Below, one piece after another: positions 16,932-27,421 of a DNA stretch of 64,000 bases; position 1 is the first letter of the stretch, and each line of letters starts with the position of its first letter. The DNA is from Pseudomonas sp. HOU2. GTDB lineage: Bacteria; Pseudomonadota; Gammaproteobacteria; Pseudomonadales; Pseudomonadaceae. Position numbers and translations under genes: made by a program. The notes beneath the pieces are model-generated. The model saw only the letters and a list, made by a program, of their open reading frames with translations, had not been told where the DNA came from and ran no database searches. The stretch covers positions 2,976,001-3,040,000 of the forward strand of contig NZ_CP160398.1 in assembly GCF_040729435.1 (NCBI RefSeq), in the 5' to 3' direction.

Positions 16932-18281
16932 ATGTTTGCTTTCTTTCGTCCTGCCGCACATCAGGCTCCATTGCCTGAAGAAAAAATAGACAGCACTTAC
17001 CGACGCCTGCGCTGGCAGATCTTCGCCGGTATCTTCTTTGGCTACGCGGGTTATTACCTGCTGCGCAAAAACTTCTCGCTGGCCATGCCGTACCTGATCG
17101 ACGAAGGCTACAGCCGTGGCGATCTGGGTCTGGCAATGTCGGCCATCGCCATAGCCTACGGTCTGTCGAAGTTCCTGATGGGCCTGGTGTCCGACCGTTC
17201 CAACCCGCGCTACTTCCTGCCATTCGGCCTGCTGGTGTCGGCCGGGGTGATGTTCATTTTCGGTTTCGCGCCATGGGCAACGTCCAGCGTGACCATGATG
17301 TTCATCCTGCTGTTCATCAACGGCTGGGCCCAGGGCATGGGCTGGCCGCCGAGCGGACGCACCATGGTGCACTGGTGGTCGCAGAAGGAACGTGGCGGCG
17401 TGGTCTCGGTGTGGAACGTGGCGCATAACGTCGGCGGCGGCCTGATCGGCCCGCTGTTCCTGATCGGCATGGGCCTGTTCAATGACTGGCACGCAGCCTT
17501 CTACGTTCCGGCAGCGGTGGCGCTGGGCGTGGCGGTGTTTGCCTTCATCACCATGCGCGACACCCCGCAATCGGTCGGCCTGCCGCCGATCGAAAAGTAC
17601 AAGAACGACTACCCGGAAGGCTACGACGCCAGCCACGAAGACGAATTCAGTGCCAAGGAAATCTTCGTCAAATACGTGCTGCGCAACAAAATGCTCTGGT
17701 ACATCGCCATGGCCAACGTCTTCGTCTACCTGCTGCGTTACGGCGTACTGGACTGGGCGCCGACCTACCTCAAAGAAGCCAAGCACTTCGACGTCGACAA
17801 GACTTCGTGGGCCTACTTCTTCTACGAATGGGCGGGCATTCCGGGCACGCTGCTGTGCGGCTGGATGTCGGACAAGATCTTCCGTGGCAACCGTGGCCTG
17901 ACCGGCATGGTGTTCATGGCGCTGGTGACCGTGGCGACCCTGGTGTACTGGCTGAACCCGGCCGGCAACCCGACCGTGGACATGATCGCGCTGTTCTCCA
18001 TCGGCTTCCTGATCTACGGCCCGGTGATGCTGATCGGCCTGCAGGCGCTGGAACTGGCACCGAAGAAAGCCGCCGGTACGGCAGCGGGCTTCACCGGTCT
18101 GTTCGGCTATCTGGGTGGTTCGGTCGCGGCAAGTGCGGCGATGGGCTACACCGTTGACCACTTCGGCTGGGACGGTGGTTTCGTGCTGCTGGTGGGCGCT
18201 TGTCTGCTGTCGATGGCCTTCCTGGCCCCGACGCTATGGCACAAACAAGTCGCCAGTCAGAGCCGTGAAGCCGTCGCCTGA
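16932..18281 (+). CDS. glpT: Glycerol-3-phosphate:phosphate antiporter GlpT
   Basis: Major-facilitator-superfamily antiporter of 449 residues that imports sn-glycerol-3-phosphate (and fosfomycin) in exchange for phosphate. It has the organophosphate antiporter signature [16 protein letters not shown] near residues 39-54, the second block [20 protein letters not shown] near 132-151, and twelve hydrophobic helices. Length matches E. coli GlpT (452). It is divergent from the phosphatase gene, has a candidate GlpR operator upstream, and overlaps the convergent chaC gene by 25 nt at its 3' end. Confidence 0.96.
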   Translation: MFAFFRPAAHQAPLPEEKIDSTYRRLRWQIFAGIFFGYAGYYLLRKNFSLAMPYLIDEGYSRGDLGLAMSAIAIAYGLSKFLMGLVSDRSNPRYFLPFGLLVSAGVMFIFGFAPWATSSVTMMFILLFINGWAQGMGWPPSGRTMVHWWSQKERGGVVSVWNVAHNVGGGLIGPLFLIGMGLFNDWHAAFYVPAAVALGVAVFAFITMRDTPQSVGLPPIEKYKNDYPEGYDASHEDEFSAKEIFVKYVLRNKMLWYIAMANVFVYLLRYGVLDWAPTYLKEAKHFDVDKTSWAYFFYEWAGIPGTLLCGWMSDKIFRGNRGLTGMVFMALVTVATLVYWLNPAGNPTVDMIALFSIGFLIYGPVMLIGLQALELAPKKAAGTAAGFTGLFGYLGGSVAASAAMGYTVDHFGWDGGFVLLVGACLLSMAFLAPTLWHKQVASQSREAVA

Positions 18282-18925
18282 TCGGCTTTTGACTGACAGC
18301 GCTTGAGCCGCGCCTCCAGATTCCGGTCTGGCATGGCGTGGCTGCGCAGGGCGTGGGCGGTCTGCTCGACATAATCGCGAGTGGTGCCGTAGCGCCCGCA
18401 AGCGCTTTCAAACACCTGGCTCAGCACATGATCCGGCAGGTTGCCGGCGTAGCTGGGCAGGTGTCGCTCCAGAACAAACCCTAGCGCCTGAACCTGACTG
18501 CCATCTTCGAGCCGGCAGTTGAGCCAGTGCGGGCGATAGGACGGGAACGGCATCTCGCGTTTCCACAGCGCGTACAGCGCAGCGTCGAGGTTCTCTTCCG
18601 GCAGCCGATAGGCGAAGCCGCTGCATGAACCGCCGCGATCCAGACCAAATACCAGCCCGGGCATTTCCGGCGTCCCGCGATGCTCATGCGACCACAGGTA
18701 CAAGCCTCGGTGGTAGCCATGGACGCGCCCGCGCACCCGCTCCACCGCCGTACATTCCGGACGCCAGATCAGCGAACCGTAGGCGAACAGCCACACCGGC
18801 CCGCCCTTGTGGCGCGCCATGGTCGATTGCATCGAGACGAGAAGTTGTTCGTGGGTCAGCTGCGGCCCCAGATCGAGCCGCGGAGGATAAGCCAGATTCA
18901 CAAAAGCAGATTCAATGGCTGTCAT
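18257..18925 (-). CDS. chaC: Glutathione-specific gamma-glutamylcyclotransferase ChaC
   Basis: Cytosolic enzyme of 222 residues that cleaves glutathione to 5-oxoproline and Cys-Gly. The substrate-binding loop is visible as [13 protein letters not shown], and the catalytic Glu lies in [14 protein letters not shown]. The C-terminal part contains [20 protein letters not shown] 18925 is preferred; an upstream ATG at 18970 would add 15 residues without a better ribosome-binding site. Convergent with glpT, overlapping it by 25 nt. Confidence 0.9.
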   Translation of the reverse strand: MTAIESAFVNLAYPPRLDLGPQLTHEQLLVSMQSTMARHKGGPVWLFAYGSLIWRPECTAVERVRGRVHGYHRGLYLWSHEHRGTPEMPGLVFGLDRGGSCSGFAYRLPEENLDAALYALWKREMPFPSYRPHWLNCRLEDGSQVQALGFVLERHLPSYAGNLPDHVLSQVFESACGRYGTTRDYVEQTAHALRSHAMPDRNLEARLKRCQSKADQATASRL

Positions 18926-19278
18926 GACGGAAGTGTTCGGCCCCGCAAGTATTACAAGATGTAAGCACAATTCGCTTGATAGAACATATAGCAGTAACTG
19001 TAAAACGAAAAGTGCTAAAGGATGTATGACCTGCCGATAGCGTTAATTGGGGATTATCAGCCCCGGCCATGCGGTTTTATATAGCCTAATACCATTGCAG
19101 AAATATCTTAAATACCCGAATGAAATATGCATAAGCCTTCGCTCGTTCAGGTTTCGTTCATGAAGGCGCGGGAAACTTCCTACTAAAATATCGGACTTTC
19201 TTTCTTCTCCGTCGCTGAACGCCTACGTATAACGGCCTTCCTCTGGCGCAAGCCATTCCGTTTAACCGAGGCTGAACA
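18926..19278. other. AT-rich intergenic region between chaC and the outer-membrane barrel gene
   Basis: About 350 nt with no coding frame on either strand, visibly richer in A+T than its surroundings. It must hold the divergent promoters of chaC and the barrel protein; I could not identify convincing hexamers, hairpins or operators. Confidence 0.6.
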
Positions 19279-19752
19279 ATGAAAATCCCAAAACTTCTGG
19301 CCGCATTGCTGATGACTCAGGCCGGCCATGCATTGGCCGAGGACGATGCACAGGACAAAGGCTTCTGGTATGCCCAGACCAGCGTCTACACCCGACATTA
19401 TTCGCCCGACCCCGAACACAATAATCATCAGGACCTGATCGGCATCGAACGTAATCAGGCTTCCGGCTGGGTCTTTGGCGGGGCAACTTTCCGCAACTCG
19501 TTCCGCCAGCGCTCGAACTACGCCTATGTCGGCAAGCGCTATGACAGCAGCGAATATCCGCTGTATCTGAAAGTCACCGGTGGGCTGTTGCAGGGTTATC
19601 GCGGTGACTACAAGGACAAGATCCCGTTGAACCACTACGGCGTTGCGCCGGTGATCATTCCGTCCGTCGGGACTCACTATGGCCCGCTGGCTGCCGAGCT
19701 GGTATTTCTCGGCGCCAACGCAGCAATGGTGACTAGCGGCGTGCGTTTCTAG
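19279..19752 (+). CDS. Small outer-membrane beta-barrel protein, PagP/PagL-like
   Basis: Protein of 157 residues. A signal peptide (KLLAALLMTQAGHALA) is cleaved near residue 20. The mature part alternates polar and hydrophobic/aromatic residues as in an eight-strand barrel (WYAQTSVYTRHYSPDP, NYAYVGKRYDSSEYPLYLKVTGGLL) and ends in Phe (VTSGVRF), the outer-membrane insertion signal. Homologues are sometimes labelled sn-glycerol-3-phosphate transporter, probably because of the neighbouring glpT. The pattern of short exported barrels with conserved His/Ser fits lipid A acyl-modifying enzymes of the PagP or PagL type better. Which of these, if either, is unresolved. Confidence 0.65.
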   Translation: MKIPKLLAALLMTQAGHALAEDDAQDKGFWYAQTSVYTRHYSPDPEHNNHQDLIGIERNQASGWVFGGATFRNSFRQRSNYAYVGKRYDSSEYPLYLKVTGGLLQGYRGDYKDKIPLNHYGVAPVIIPSVGTHYGPLAAELVFLGANAAMVTSGVRF

Positions 19753-19761
19753 GGGCGGGAC

Positions 19762-19800
19762 TCAAACGCGCAGCTCAAACGCACGGTTCAAACGCGCGGG
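19762..19800. repeat. Three tandem 13-nt repeats between two convergent genes
   Basis: Three head-to-tail copies of TCAAACGCRCRGY (starting 19762, 19775 and 19788) fill the 48-nt gap between the barrel gene stop and the reductase stop codon, whose TCA begins a fourth partial copy. Each unit contains TCA, the minus-strand stop TGA, so the array is duplicated stop-codon sequence. Confidence 0.8.
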
Positions 19801-20769
19801 TCAAGACCGAGGCGCATACGCAAATACATCAGCGCGCATCTGGTGCGCATCCATGCCGGCTTCCACCAGCGCATCCAGCGTGCCATAGACCATCGCCGGC
19901 GAGCCGCTGGCGTAGACGTGCAGGGACTTCAGATCCGGGAAGTCTTCGCACACGGCCTGGTGCAACATCCCGCAGCGCCCTTCCCAACCGCACTGGTCGC
20001 TGACGACTTTGTGCAGGAACAGGTTGGGCAGCTTCAGCCATTCGTCCCAATGCTCGATCTGGTAGAAGTCTTCCGGACGGCGCACGCCCCAGTACAGATG
20101 CACCGGGTGTTTGAAACCGTTGGCGCGGCAGTGTTCGATCAGGCTGTGGATCTGGCCCATGCCGGTGCCAGCGGCGATCAGCACCAGCGGACCGTCGGGC
20201 AGTTCGGCAAGGTGCGTGTCGCCGAACGGCAGTTCGACGCGCACCAACGGGTTGCGTTGCAGTTGCTCGATCAGGCTCAGCGCACTGGCTTCGCGGGCCA
20301 GCACGTGGATTTCCAGATCGCGCCCGCCGTGCGGCGCCGAGGCCATGGAGAACGCCGATTTTTCGCCGTTCTCGCGCTCGATCATCAGGTACTGCCCGGC
20401 GTGATAACGCGGCGGCTTGCCGGCCGGCGCCCGCAGGCGCACGCGCCAGGTGTCGCCGCCGACATCCCGGCATTCGATGACCTGACACGACAGGCTGCGC
20501 ACCGGCAGTTCTCCCAGCGCGAGCACGCCATCCCACAACAGGACGCAGTCTTCCAGCGGCTCGGCTATGCAAGTGTAGAACTCGCCGTGGTCGTGCACCT
20601 TGCCGGCCTGTTCGACCCGGCCTTCCACCAGCAGCGCCGCACACACGTGGCAATTGCCATTGCGACAGCTTTGCGGGCATTCGTAGCCCAGGCGCCGCGC
20701 ACCATCGAGAATCCGCTCGCCGGGCCGTATCTCGAGCACCGCTCCGGAGGGCTGCAGGGTTACACGCAT
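19801..20769 (-). CDS. Ferredoxin/FAD reductase (CDP-6-deoxyglucoseen-reductase-like), coupled to ubiD
   Basis: Protein of 322 residues. The N-terminal plant-type 2Fe-2S domain has cluster cysteines CPQSCRNGNCHVC (about 36-48), with the fourth Cys in EFYTCIA. The C-terminal FNR module has an FAD motif ending KSAFSMAS and an NAD(P) motif VLIAAGTGMGQIHSLIEH, and ends in FAYAPRS like flavin reductases. It is usually annotated as CDP-6-deoxy-delta-3,4-glucoseen reductase, but no sugar genes are here. Its ATG overlaps the ubiD stop (TGATG). E. coli has the flavin reductase gene fre next to ubiD, so a reductase serving flavin or ubiquinone chemistry is a reasonable inference. Confidence 0.85.
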   Translation of the reverse strand: MRVTLQPSGAVLEIRPGERILDGARRLGYECPQSCRNGNCHVCAALLVEGRVEQAGKVHDHGEFYTCIAEPLEDCVLLWDGVLALGELPVRSLSCQVIECRDVGGDTWRVRLRAPAGKPPRYHAGQYLMIERENGEKSAFSMASAPHGGRDLEIHVLAREASALSLIEQLQRNPLVRVELPFGDTHLAELPDGPLVLIAAGTGMGQIHSLIEHCRANGFKHPVHLYWGVRRPEDFYQIEHWDEWLKLPNLFLHKVVSDQCGWEGRCGMLHQAVCEDFPDLKSLHVYASGSPAMVYGTLDALVEAGMDAHQMRADVFAYAPRS

Positions 20770-22235
20770 CAATCTATTCCTAACTGATTCCAGATGGCAT
20801 CGATCCGTTGGGTAACGGCGTCGTCCTTGACGATCACGCGGCCCCACTCGCGAGTGGTTTCGCCCGGCCATTTGTGGGTGGCATCCAGGCCCATTTTCGA
20901 GCCCAGGCCGGAGACCGGCGAGGCGAAGTCGAGGTAGTCGATCGGCGTATTGTCGATCATCACCGTGTCGCGCTTGGGATCCATGCGCGTGGTGATGGCC
21001 CAGATCACGTCGTTCCAGTCCCGAGCGTTGATATCGTCGTCAGTGACGATAACGAACTTGGTGTACATGAACTGTCGCAAAAACGACCAGACACCGAGCA
21101 TCACGCGCTTGGCATGCCCCGGATACGACTTCTTCATCGTCACCACAGCCATGCGGTACGAGCAGCCTTCCGGCGGCAGGTAGAAGTCGGTGATTTCCGG
21201 GAACTGCTTCTGCAGGATCGGCACGAACACTTCGTTCAGCGCCACGCCGAGAATTGCCGGTTCATCCGGCGGACGGCCGGTGTAGGTGCTGTGGTAAATC
21301 GGCTTGATCCGGTGGGTGATGCGTTCGACGGTGAACACCGGGAAGCTGTCGACTTCGTTGTAGTAACCGGTGTGGTCGCCGTACGGGCCTTCGTCGGCCA
21401 TCTCGCCCGGATGGATCACGCCTTCGAGGATGATCTCGGCAGTGGCCGGCACTTGCAGATCGTTGCCCCGGCACTTGACCAGCTCGGTACGGTTACCGCG
21501 CAGCAGACCGGCGAAAGCGTATTCGGAAAGGCTGTCCGGCACCGGCGTCACGGCACCGAGGATGGTCGCAGGGTCCGCGCCCAGCGCCACGGAGACCGGG
21601 AACGGCTGACCCGGATGCTTCTCGCACCACTCGCGGAAGTCCAGCGCACCGCCACGATGGCTGAGCCAGCGCATGATCACCTTATTGCGGCCGATCACTT
21701 GCTGACGGTAGATACCGAGGTTCTGGCGGTCCTTGTTCGGGCCTTTGGTGACAGTCAGGCCCCAGGTGATCAGCGGGCCGACGTCGCCGGGCCAGCAGGT
21801 CTGCACCGGCAGCATCGCCAGGTCGACGTCGTCGCCTTCGATGACCACTTCCTGGCACACCGCGTCTTTGACGACTTTCGGCGCCATCGAAATGATCTTG
21901 CGGAAGATCGGCAGTTTCGACCACGCATCCTTCAAGCCCTTCGGCGGCTCCGGCTCCTTGAGGAAGGCCAGCAGCTTGCCGATCTCGCGCAGTTCGCTGA
22001 CCGACTCGGCGCCCATGCCCATCGCCACCCGCTCAGGGGTGCCGAACAGGTTGCCGAGCACCGGAATGTCGTAGCCGGTGGGTTTCTCGAACAGCAGCGC
22101 CGGCCCTTTGGCCCGCAGTGTGCGGTCGCACACCTCGGTCATTTCCAGCACCGGCGAGACGGGAATCTGGATGCGTTTCAACTCTCCGCGCTGCTCAAGC
22201 TGCTGCACGAAATCCCGAAGATCCTTGAATTTCAT
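20769..22235 (-). CDS. ubiD: 4-hydroxy-3-polyprenylbenzoate decarboxylase UbiD
   Basis: Prenylated-FMN-dependent decarboxylase of 488 residues that removes the carboxyl group from the prenylated 4-hydroxybenzoate ring in ubiquinone synthesis. It has the family N-terminus [14 protein letters not shown], the block [20 protein letters not shown], and the catalytic region with [22 protein letters not shown]. The C-terminus is [19 protein letters not shown] ([15 protein letters not shown]). ATG 22235 aligns with E. coli UbiD; a TTG 18 nt upstream is rejected. Followed by a translationally coupled ferredoxin reductase. Confidence 0.96.
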   Translation of the reverse strand: MKFKDLRDFVQQLEQRGELKRIQIPVSPVLEMTEVCDRTLRAKGPALLFEKPTGYDIPVLGNLFGTPERVAMGMGAESVSELREIGKLLAFLKEPEPPKGLKDAWSKLPIFRKIISMAPKVVKDAVCQEVVIEGDDVDLAMLPVQTCWPGDVGPLITWGLTVTKGPNKDRQNLGIYRQQVIGRNKVIMRWLSHRGGALDFREWCEKHPGQPFPVSVALGADPATILGAVTPVPDSLSEYAFAGLLRGNRTELVKCRGNDLQVPATAEIILEGVIHPGEMADEGPYGDHTGYYNEVDSFPVFTVERITHRIKPIYHSTYTGRPPDEPAILGVALNEVFVPILQKQFPEITDFYLPPEGCSYRMAVVTMKKSYPGHAKRVMLGVWSFLRQFMYTKFVIVTDDDINARDWNDVIWAITTRMDPKRDTVMIDNTPIDYLDFASPVSGLGSKMGLDATHKWPGETTREWGRVIVKDDAVTQRIDAIWNQLGID

Positions 22236-22304
22236 TGACGATGGCACCCTCAAAATAGGCGTACATCCTACCTGCTATGCAGCCCTGTGGCAGCCTGTCG
22301 CTGC

Positions 22305-24305
22305 TTACTTGGCTGCATTCGTCTGCGCTTTGCCAAGGTTTTCCCGGCCTTGCAGGCCGATAAACAGCGGCTCAAGGATCGGCGCCACAAACCGCGCACC
22401 GACTTCGGACAGGTGATTGTCATCGGTGTACAGCGAATACCCACCGAGTTCGGCGTGACACAGGCCGTTTTCATCACACAGTCGCGGCGCCGGATCGACC
22501 ACGCGCACTGCCGGATCATTCTGCGCCAACTGCGCGAACAACTGACTGATGAACACCTGACGCTTGTGGTGCGCCTCAACGGCCAGACCGACGTCATCCA
22601 CCGGACGATCAAGCATCGCCAGCCGCGTCAGCCGATACGGCGGGCTGAACGCCTGCAACGGTGCCTCTTTTACCAGCCATACGCGATGCCCGGCCACCCG
22701 CAATTGTGTGACCCGCGCATGCAGCCCCTCGGCAAAGCGCCGCTCGGCATCGGCACGATCATAGCGGCCATCGGGCGTTCGCAGCACATGGCCCAGATCG
22801 CCCTTGGCGTCACCGTACAGGTACAGGCTCCAGCGAGCGACCAGCACCACATCGCTGATCGCCTGGGTTTTCAGCCCCTGTTCGACCCGCTTGTTGAAGC
22901 GCGCACAGACACCGTCATGCTCCAGCCCGTCGACCGGAATACAACCCGGAGAACTGGCCAGAATCACGCTGACACCGTGGGCTTTGGCACCGTCATCGAA
23001 CACCGGGATCAGCGCCGTGGCATGGCTGTCGCCCCAGACCAGCGCACGGGTCGGCAGATCCTTCACGCCGTACTGGCAGAACAGCTTGTCGTCAGGGGTC
23101 TTGTCATCCGCCAGACACGCCATCAGCTCCGGCCGCCACTCGCGGCCCTTGGCGTATTGCAGCGCTTGCTCGGACAAGCGCCATGGCAGGCCATCGGTCC
23201 AGCGCAGCGATTGCCCGGCCAGACCAAGCAGCAGAATCCCGCAGAAACCGGCCAGCAGAATCTGCCGCCGCCCGGCGAGCAAGCGCCGTTCACGAAACGG
23301 CGTTTCGACGAACTTCCACGACAGATACCCCAGCACCAGGGTCAGCAGAATCAGTCCGGCCGTGTCGAGTGCGCCCGGTTCATCGACACTGGCGTAGCTG
23401 GAGAACACGAATACCGGCCAGTGCCACAAGTACCAGGAATAGGAGATCAGCCCGAGGCCGACCATCACCCGGCTGCTCAACAATTGCCCTACCAGCGTTT
23501 CGCGATGACCGTTGGCCAGAATCAGCAGCACCACGCCCAGCACCGGCAGCAACGCCGTGACACCCGGGAACGGCGTCGACTTGTCATAGGCAAACACCGC
23601 CAGCAGGATCAACCCCATGCCGAGCAGGCTCAAGGCCTGGGCGGCCAGCGGCTTCAAGCGCCAGGCGTGTTTCGGCGCGACCGCCAGCATCGCTCCGGCG
23701 AGCAACTCCCAGGCGCGCATCGGCAGCAGGAAGAAAGCCTTTTCCGGATGATGCTGGATCGCCCACACACTCAGACCGAACGACACCAGCAGCACGCCGA
23801 ACAGCGCCAGCCGCCAGTGTTTCAGGCGGCTCGAGAGCAACGTCAGCAGCAGCGGGAAGAAGATGTAGAACTGCTCCTCCACCGCCAGTGACCAGGTGTG
23901 CAGCAGCGGTTTGAGGTCAGAGGCGACGTCGAAGTAGCCGTCCTGGCGCATGAACAGGATGTTTGAGACGAACGTCACCTGATAGCGCACCGAGCGCCCG
24001 AGCTCTTCATAGTCTTTGGGCGCCAGCAGGAACCAGCCCACCGCCAGCACCGCAATGATCATCGCGAACAGCGCCGGCAGAATCCGCCGCGCACGCCGCG
24101 CCCAGAACTCGACGAAGCTGAAACGCCCGGCCTGACGCTGATTCCAGATGATCGAGGTGATGAGGTAGCCGGAAATCACGAAGAACACGTCCACGCCGAC
24201 AAAACCGCCGGTAAACCCCGGGACGCCAAAATGGAACAGCACTACGGCGATCACTGCGACTGCGCGCAGGCCGTCGATATCCCTTCGATAAGCGAGTGTG
24301 CTCAT
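22305..24305 (-). CDS. Membrane acyltransferase with C-terminal SGNH domain (OafA-like)
   Basis: Protein of 666 residues. The N-terminal acyltransferase-3 domain has the signature YRRDIDGLRAVAVIAVVLFHFG and FVGVDVFFVISGYLI and about ten membrane helices up to residue ~380. The C-terminal periplasmic SGNH hydrolase-like domain has WGDSHATALIPVFDD and a DDNHLSEVGARF block carrying the Asp-His pair. Proteins of this build O-acetylate surface polysaccharide or peptidoglycan. It sits between ubiD and rho, the same position as in P. aeruginosa from memory. The acceptor glycan is unknown; no polysaccharide genes are adjacent. Confidence 0.92.
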   Translation of the reverse strand: MSTLAYRRDIDGLRAVAVIAVVLFHFGVPGFTGGFVGVDVFFVISGYLITSIIWNQRQAGRFSFVEFWARRARRILPALFAMIIAVLAVGWFLLAPKDYEELGRSVRYQVTFVSNILFMRQDGYFDVASDLKPLLHTWSLAVEEQFYIFFPLLLTLLSSRLKHWRLALFGVLLVSFGLSVWAIQHHPEKAFFLLPMRAWELLAGAMLAVAPKHAWRLKPLAAQALSLLGMGLILLAVFAYDKSTPFPGVTALLPVLGVVLLILANGHRETLVGQLLSSRVMVGLGLISYSWYLWHWPVFVFSSYASVDEPGALDTAGLILLTLVLGYLSWKFVETPFRERRLLAGRRQILLAGFCGILLLGLAGQSLRWTDGLPWRLSEQALQYAKGREWRPELMACLADDKTPDDKLFCQYGVKDLPTRALVWGDSHATALIPVFDDGAKAHGVSVILASSPGCIPVDGLEHDGVCARFNKRVEQGLKTQAISDVVLVARWSLYLYGDAKGDLGHVLRTPDGRYDRADAERRFAEGLHARVTQLRVAGHRVWLVKEAPLQAFSPPYRLTRLAMLDRPVDDVGLAVEAHHKRQVFISQLFAQLAQNDPAVRVVDPAPRLCDENGLCHAELGGYSLYTDDNHLSEVGARFVAPILEPLFIGLQGRENLGKAQTNAAK

Positions 24306-24445
24306 AAAATCTTTAATGCCAATCAGATGGTTGTTTTTTGTACAGCACGAGCCTTATCACAGAGGCTCCGAGCGCTGTTTGTGGGTTGCCCGATCACAGA
24401 CCTTACCAGATCAGGAACCTCCCATTGCCGGGGTAAATTTCATGC

Positions 24446-24481
24446 AAAAAAAAGGCGCCCCCCAAAGGGGCGCCCTTTTTA
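24446..24481. terminator. Bidirectional intrinsic terminator after rho
   Basis: An 8-bp GC stem (GGCGCCCC, short loop, GGGGCGCC) is flanked by an A-run on the left and a T-run on the right. It functions after rho on the minus strand and lies between rho and the acyltransferase gene's upstream region. Confidence 0.88.
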
Positions 24482-24499
24482 TCGGTTCAACCGGCGATG

Positions 24500-25759
<1,260 letters not shown>

Positions 25760-25955
25760 ATAGGAATGACGTAATCATTTATGGAGGGGGGGAAATTAAG
25801 CTTTTGGCTTAATGAGGCCGCGCCGCGGAGAAGGCGACAGGATCGCGAACTTGTTCGAAAAGGAGTGCGTCGGCGACGGCTAGCAGGGGGCAGTGGAGAA
25901 ACCAGTGCGGGGCCGAATGTACCACCTGAGTTTCGGAGCGTCTAGCCCTGAATAC

Positions 25956-25988
25956 GCAAAAAGCCCCGCAAATTGCGAGGCTTTTTTT
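25956..25988 (-). terminator. Intrinsic terminator of trxA
   Basis: Read on the minus strand: an AGCCTCGC / GCGGGGCT stem with one G-U pair and a short AT loop, followed by a T-run. It lies 20 nt downstream of the trxA stop. Confidence 0.8.
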
Positions 25989-26007
25989 CGGCGATTTACT
26001 GCGACGC

Positions 26008-26337
26008 TTAGATGTTGGCGTCGAGGAAAGCAGCCAGTTGCGACTTCGACAGGGCGCCGACTTTGGTCGCTTCAACGTTGCCGTTCTTGAACAGCATCAG
26101 CGTCGGGATACCACGCACGCCATGCTTGGCCGGGGTTTCCTGGTTTTCGTCGATGTTCAGTTTGGCAACGGTCAGCTTGCCTTTGTAAGTCTCGGCAATC
26201 TCGTCCAGAACCGGAGCGATCATTTTGCAAGGGCCGCACCATTCAGCCCAGTAGTCGACCAGTACAGCGCCTTCGGCCTTGAGTACGTCGGCTTCGAAGC
26301 TGGCGTCGCTAACGTGTTTGATAAGATCGCTGCTCAT
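26008..26337 (-). CDS. trxA: Thioredoxin 1
   Basis: Cytosolic disulfide reductase of 109 residues with the active site [13 protein letters not shown] (CGPC at about 33-36) and the cis-proline loop RGIPTLMLF. Its linkage with rho is conserved in gammaproteobacteria. A possible -10 box (TATGAT, minus strand, about 26374-26379) precedes the gene; its -35 partner is weak. Confidence 0.97.
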   Translation of the reverse strand: MSSDLIKHVSDASFEADVLKAEGAVLVDYWAEWCGPCKMIAPVLDEIAETYKGKLTVAKLNIDENQETPAKHGVRGIPTLMLFKNGNVEATKVGALSKSQLAAFLDANI

Positions 26338-26457
26338 GGAATTCTCCAGGTTGTAAGCAAAAAAACGTGGCCCATCATAGCCGCCCTTCCCTTGTTCAGG
26401 AAGCTGCAGTTGATTGAGTCTTGCTATGGCACTCGATGAGTTTGGGTATAGCCCAAG

Positions 26458-27165
26458 TCACGCCGTGGCGGGGGCAATGAAGGAAATTCCGGTGCGCAGG
26501 GCGGCGTTGCGCACGTGTTCCTGCATGGCCTTCTGGGCCGCAGCGGATGCCCGGCGTGCCAGCGCACGAAGGATCTTGCGATGCTCCTGCCAGGTTTCCA
26601 GTGCCCGTTCGGCGCGGATGAACGGTAGCTTCTGGCTCTCCAGAAAGATCTCGGCGCTGGCGGTGAGGATGCTCAGCATCGCCTGATTGCCGCTGGCCAG
26701 CAGAATGCGCCGGTGAAATTCGAAGTCGAGTTTCGCCGCCGCCTCGAAATCGCCGGCCTTCAACTGCTCGCGCATCGCCGCGACATTGTCCTCAAGCGCA
26801 TCCAGGTCGAACGTGCTCAGGGTCACCGCTGCCAGCCCGGCGGCAAAACCCTCCAGCGCATAGCGCAACTGAAAGATGTCCAGCGGGGAAGCCTGCGCCG
26901 CAAACGGCCAGCCCGGCGCATTGTCACCCTGCGTGATCTCCACCGGTGTTTGCACGAATACGCCTTTGCCCGGCTGGATGCTGACCACGCCCAGCGCACT
27001 GAGCGACGACAGCGCCTCCCGCAACGACGCCCGGCTGACCCCCAGTTGCACCGCCAGATCCCGTTGCGACGGCAACGCATCACCCGCACCAAAGCCCTGT
27101 TCGGTGATCAGTTTGCGGATGGCTTGCAGCGCCACTTCGGGTACGGCGCGAGAGATCGAGTTCAT
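26458..27165 (-). CDS. FadR-subfamily GntR transcriptional regulator
   Basis: DNA-binding regulator of 235 residues. The winged helix-turn-helix at about 25-75 shows PSQRDLAVQLGVSRASLREALSSLSALG, and the all-helical FCD effector domain contains the metal-ligand pattern DFEFHRRIL and a C-terminal QEHRKILRAL. It is divergent from the adjacent amino-acid ABC importer across 256 nt, so it probably controls that operon in response to its substrate. The ligand is not deducible. Confidence 0.9.
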   Translation of the reverse strand: MNSISRAVPEVALQAIRKLITEQGFGAGDALPSQRDLAVQLGVSRASLREALSSLSALGVVSIQPGKGVFVQTPVEITQGDNAPGWPFAAQASPLDIFQLRYALEGFAAGLAAVTLSTFDLDALEDNVAAMREQLKAGDFEAAAKLDFEFHRRILLASGNQAMLSILTASAEIFLESQKLPFIRAERALETWQEHRKILRALARRASAAAQKAMQEHVRNAALRTGISFIAPATA

Positions 27166-27421
27166 GGTTTTTCAGACGAGCCAAGCCAAGGTGCGGCTAG
27201 TTGTAAAGCTATTCGCCGGATCCGGCAAGTCGTGCCCCAGCAGGGTTCGGTGCCCGCTGCCGATGCGCTATCGGAGTGCGAAAAACAACCTGACTGTTCA
27301 GACCAGTAAGACCGAAGAAACCCGGCAAACCCGCGGCCTGCCGGGGATAAATCCGGGTATTGGCACGGCGCATGCTCTATCCGATCGCAGAAATCACTTC
27401 CCGCCGATCCGGAGATTTGCC

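Noticed and set aside
20808..23891. Long plus-strand frames opposite ubiD and the acyltransferase
   Set aside because: Both lie fully antisense to genes with clear family signatures and show no recognisable domain.
26876..27421. Extended reading frame upstream of the amino-acid binding protein
   Set aside because: It would run through the divergent regulator gene and lacks a signal peptide at its start; the signal peptide begins at ATG 27422.
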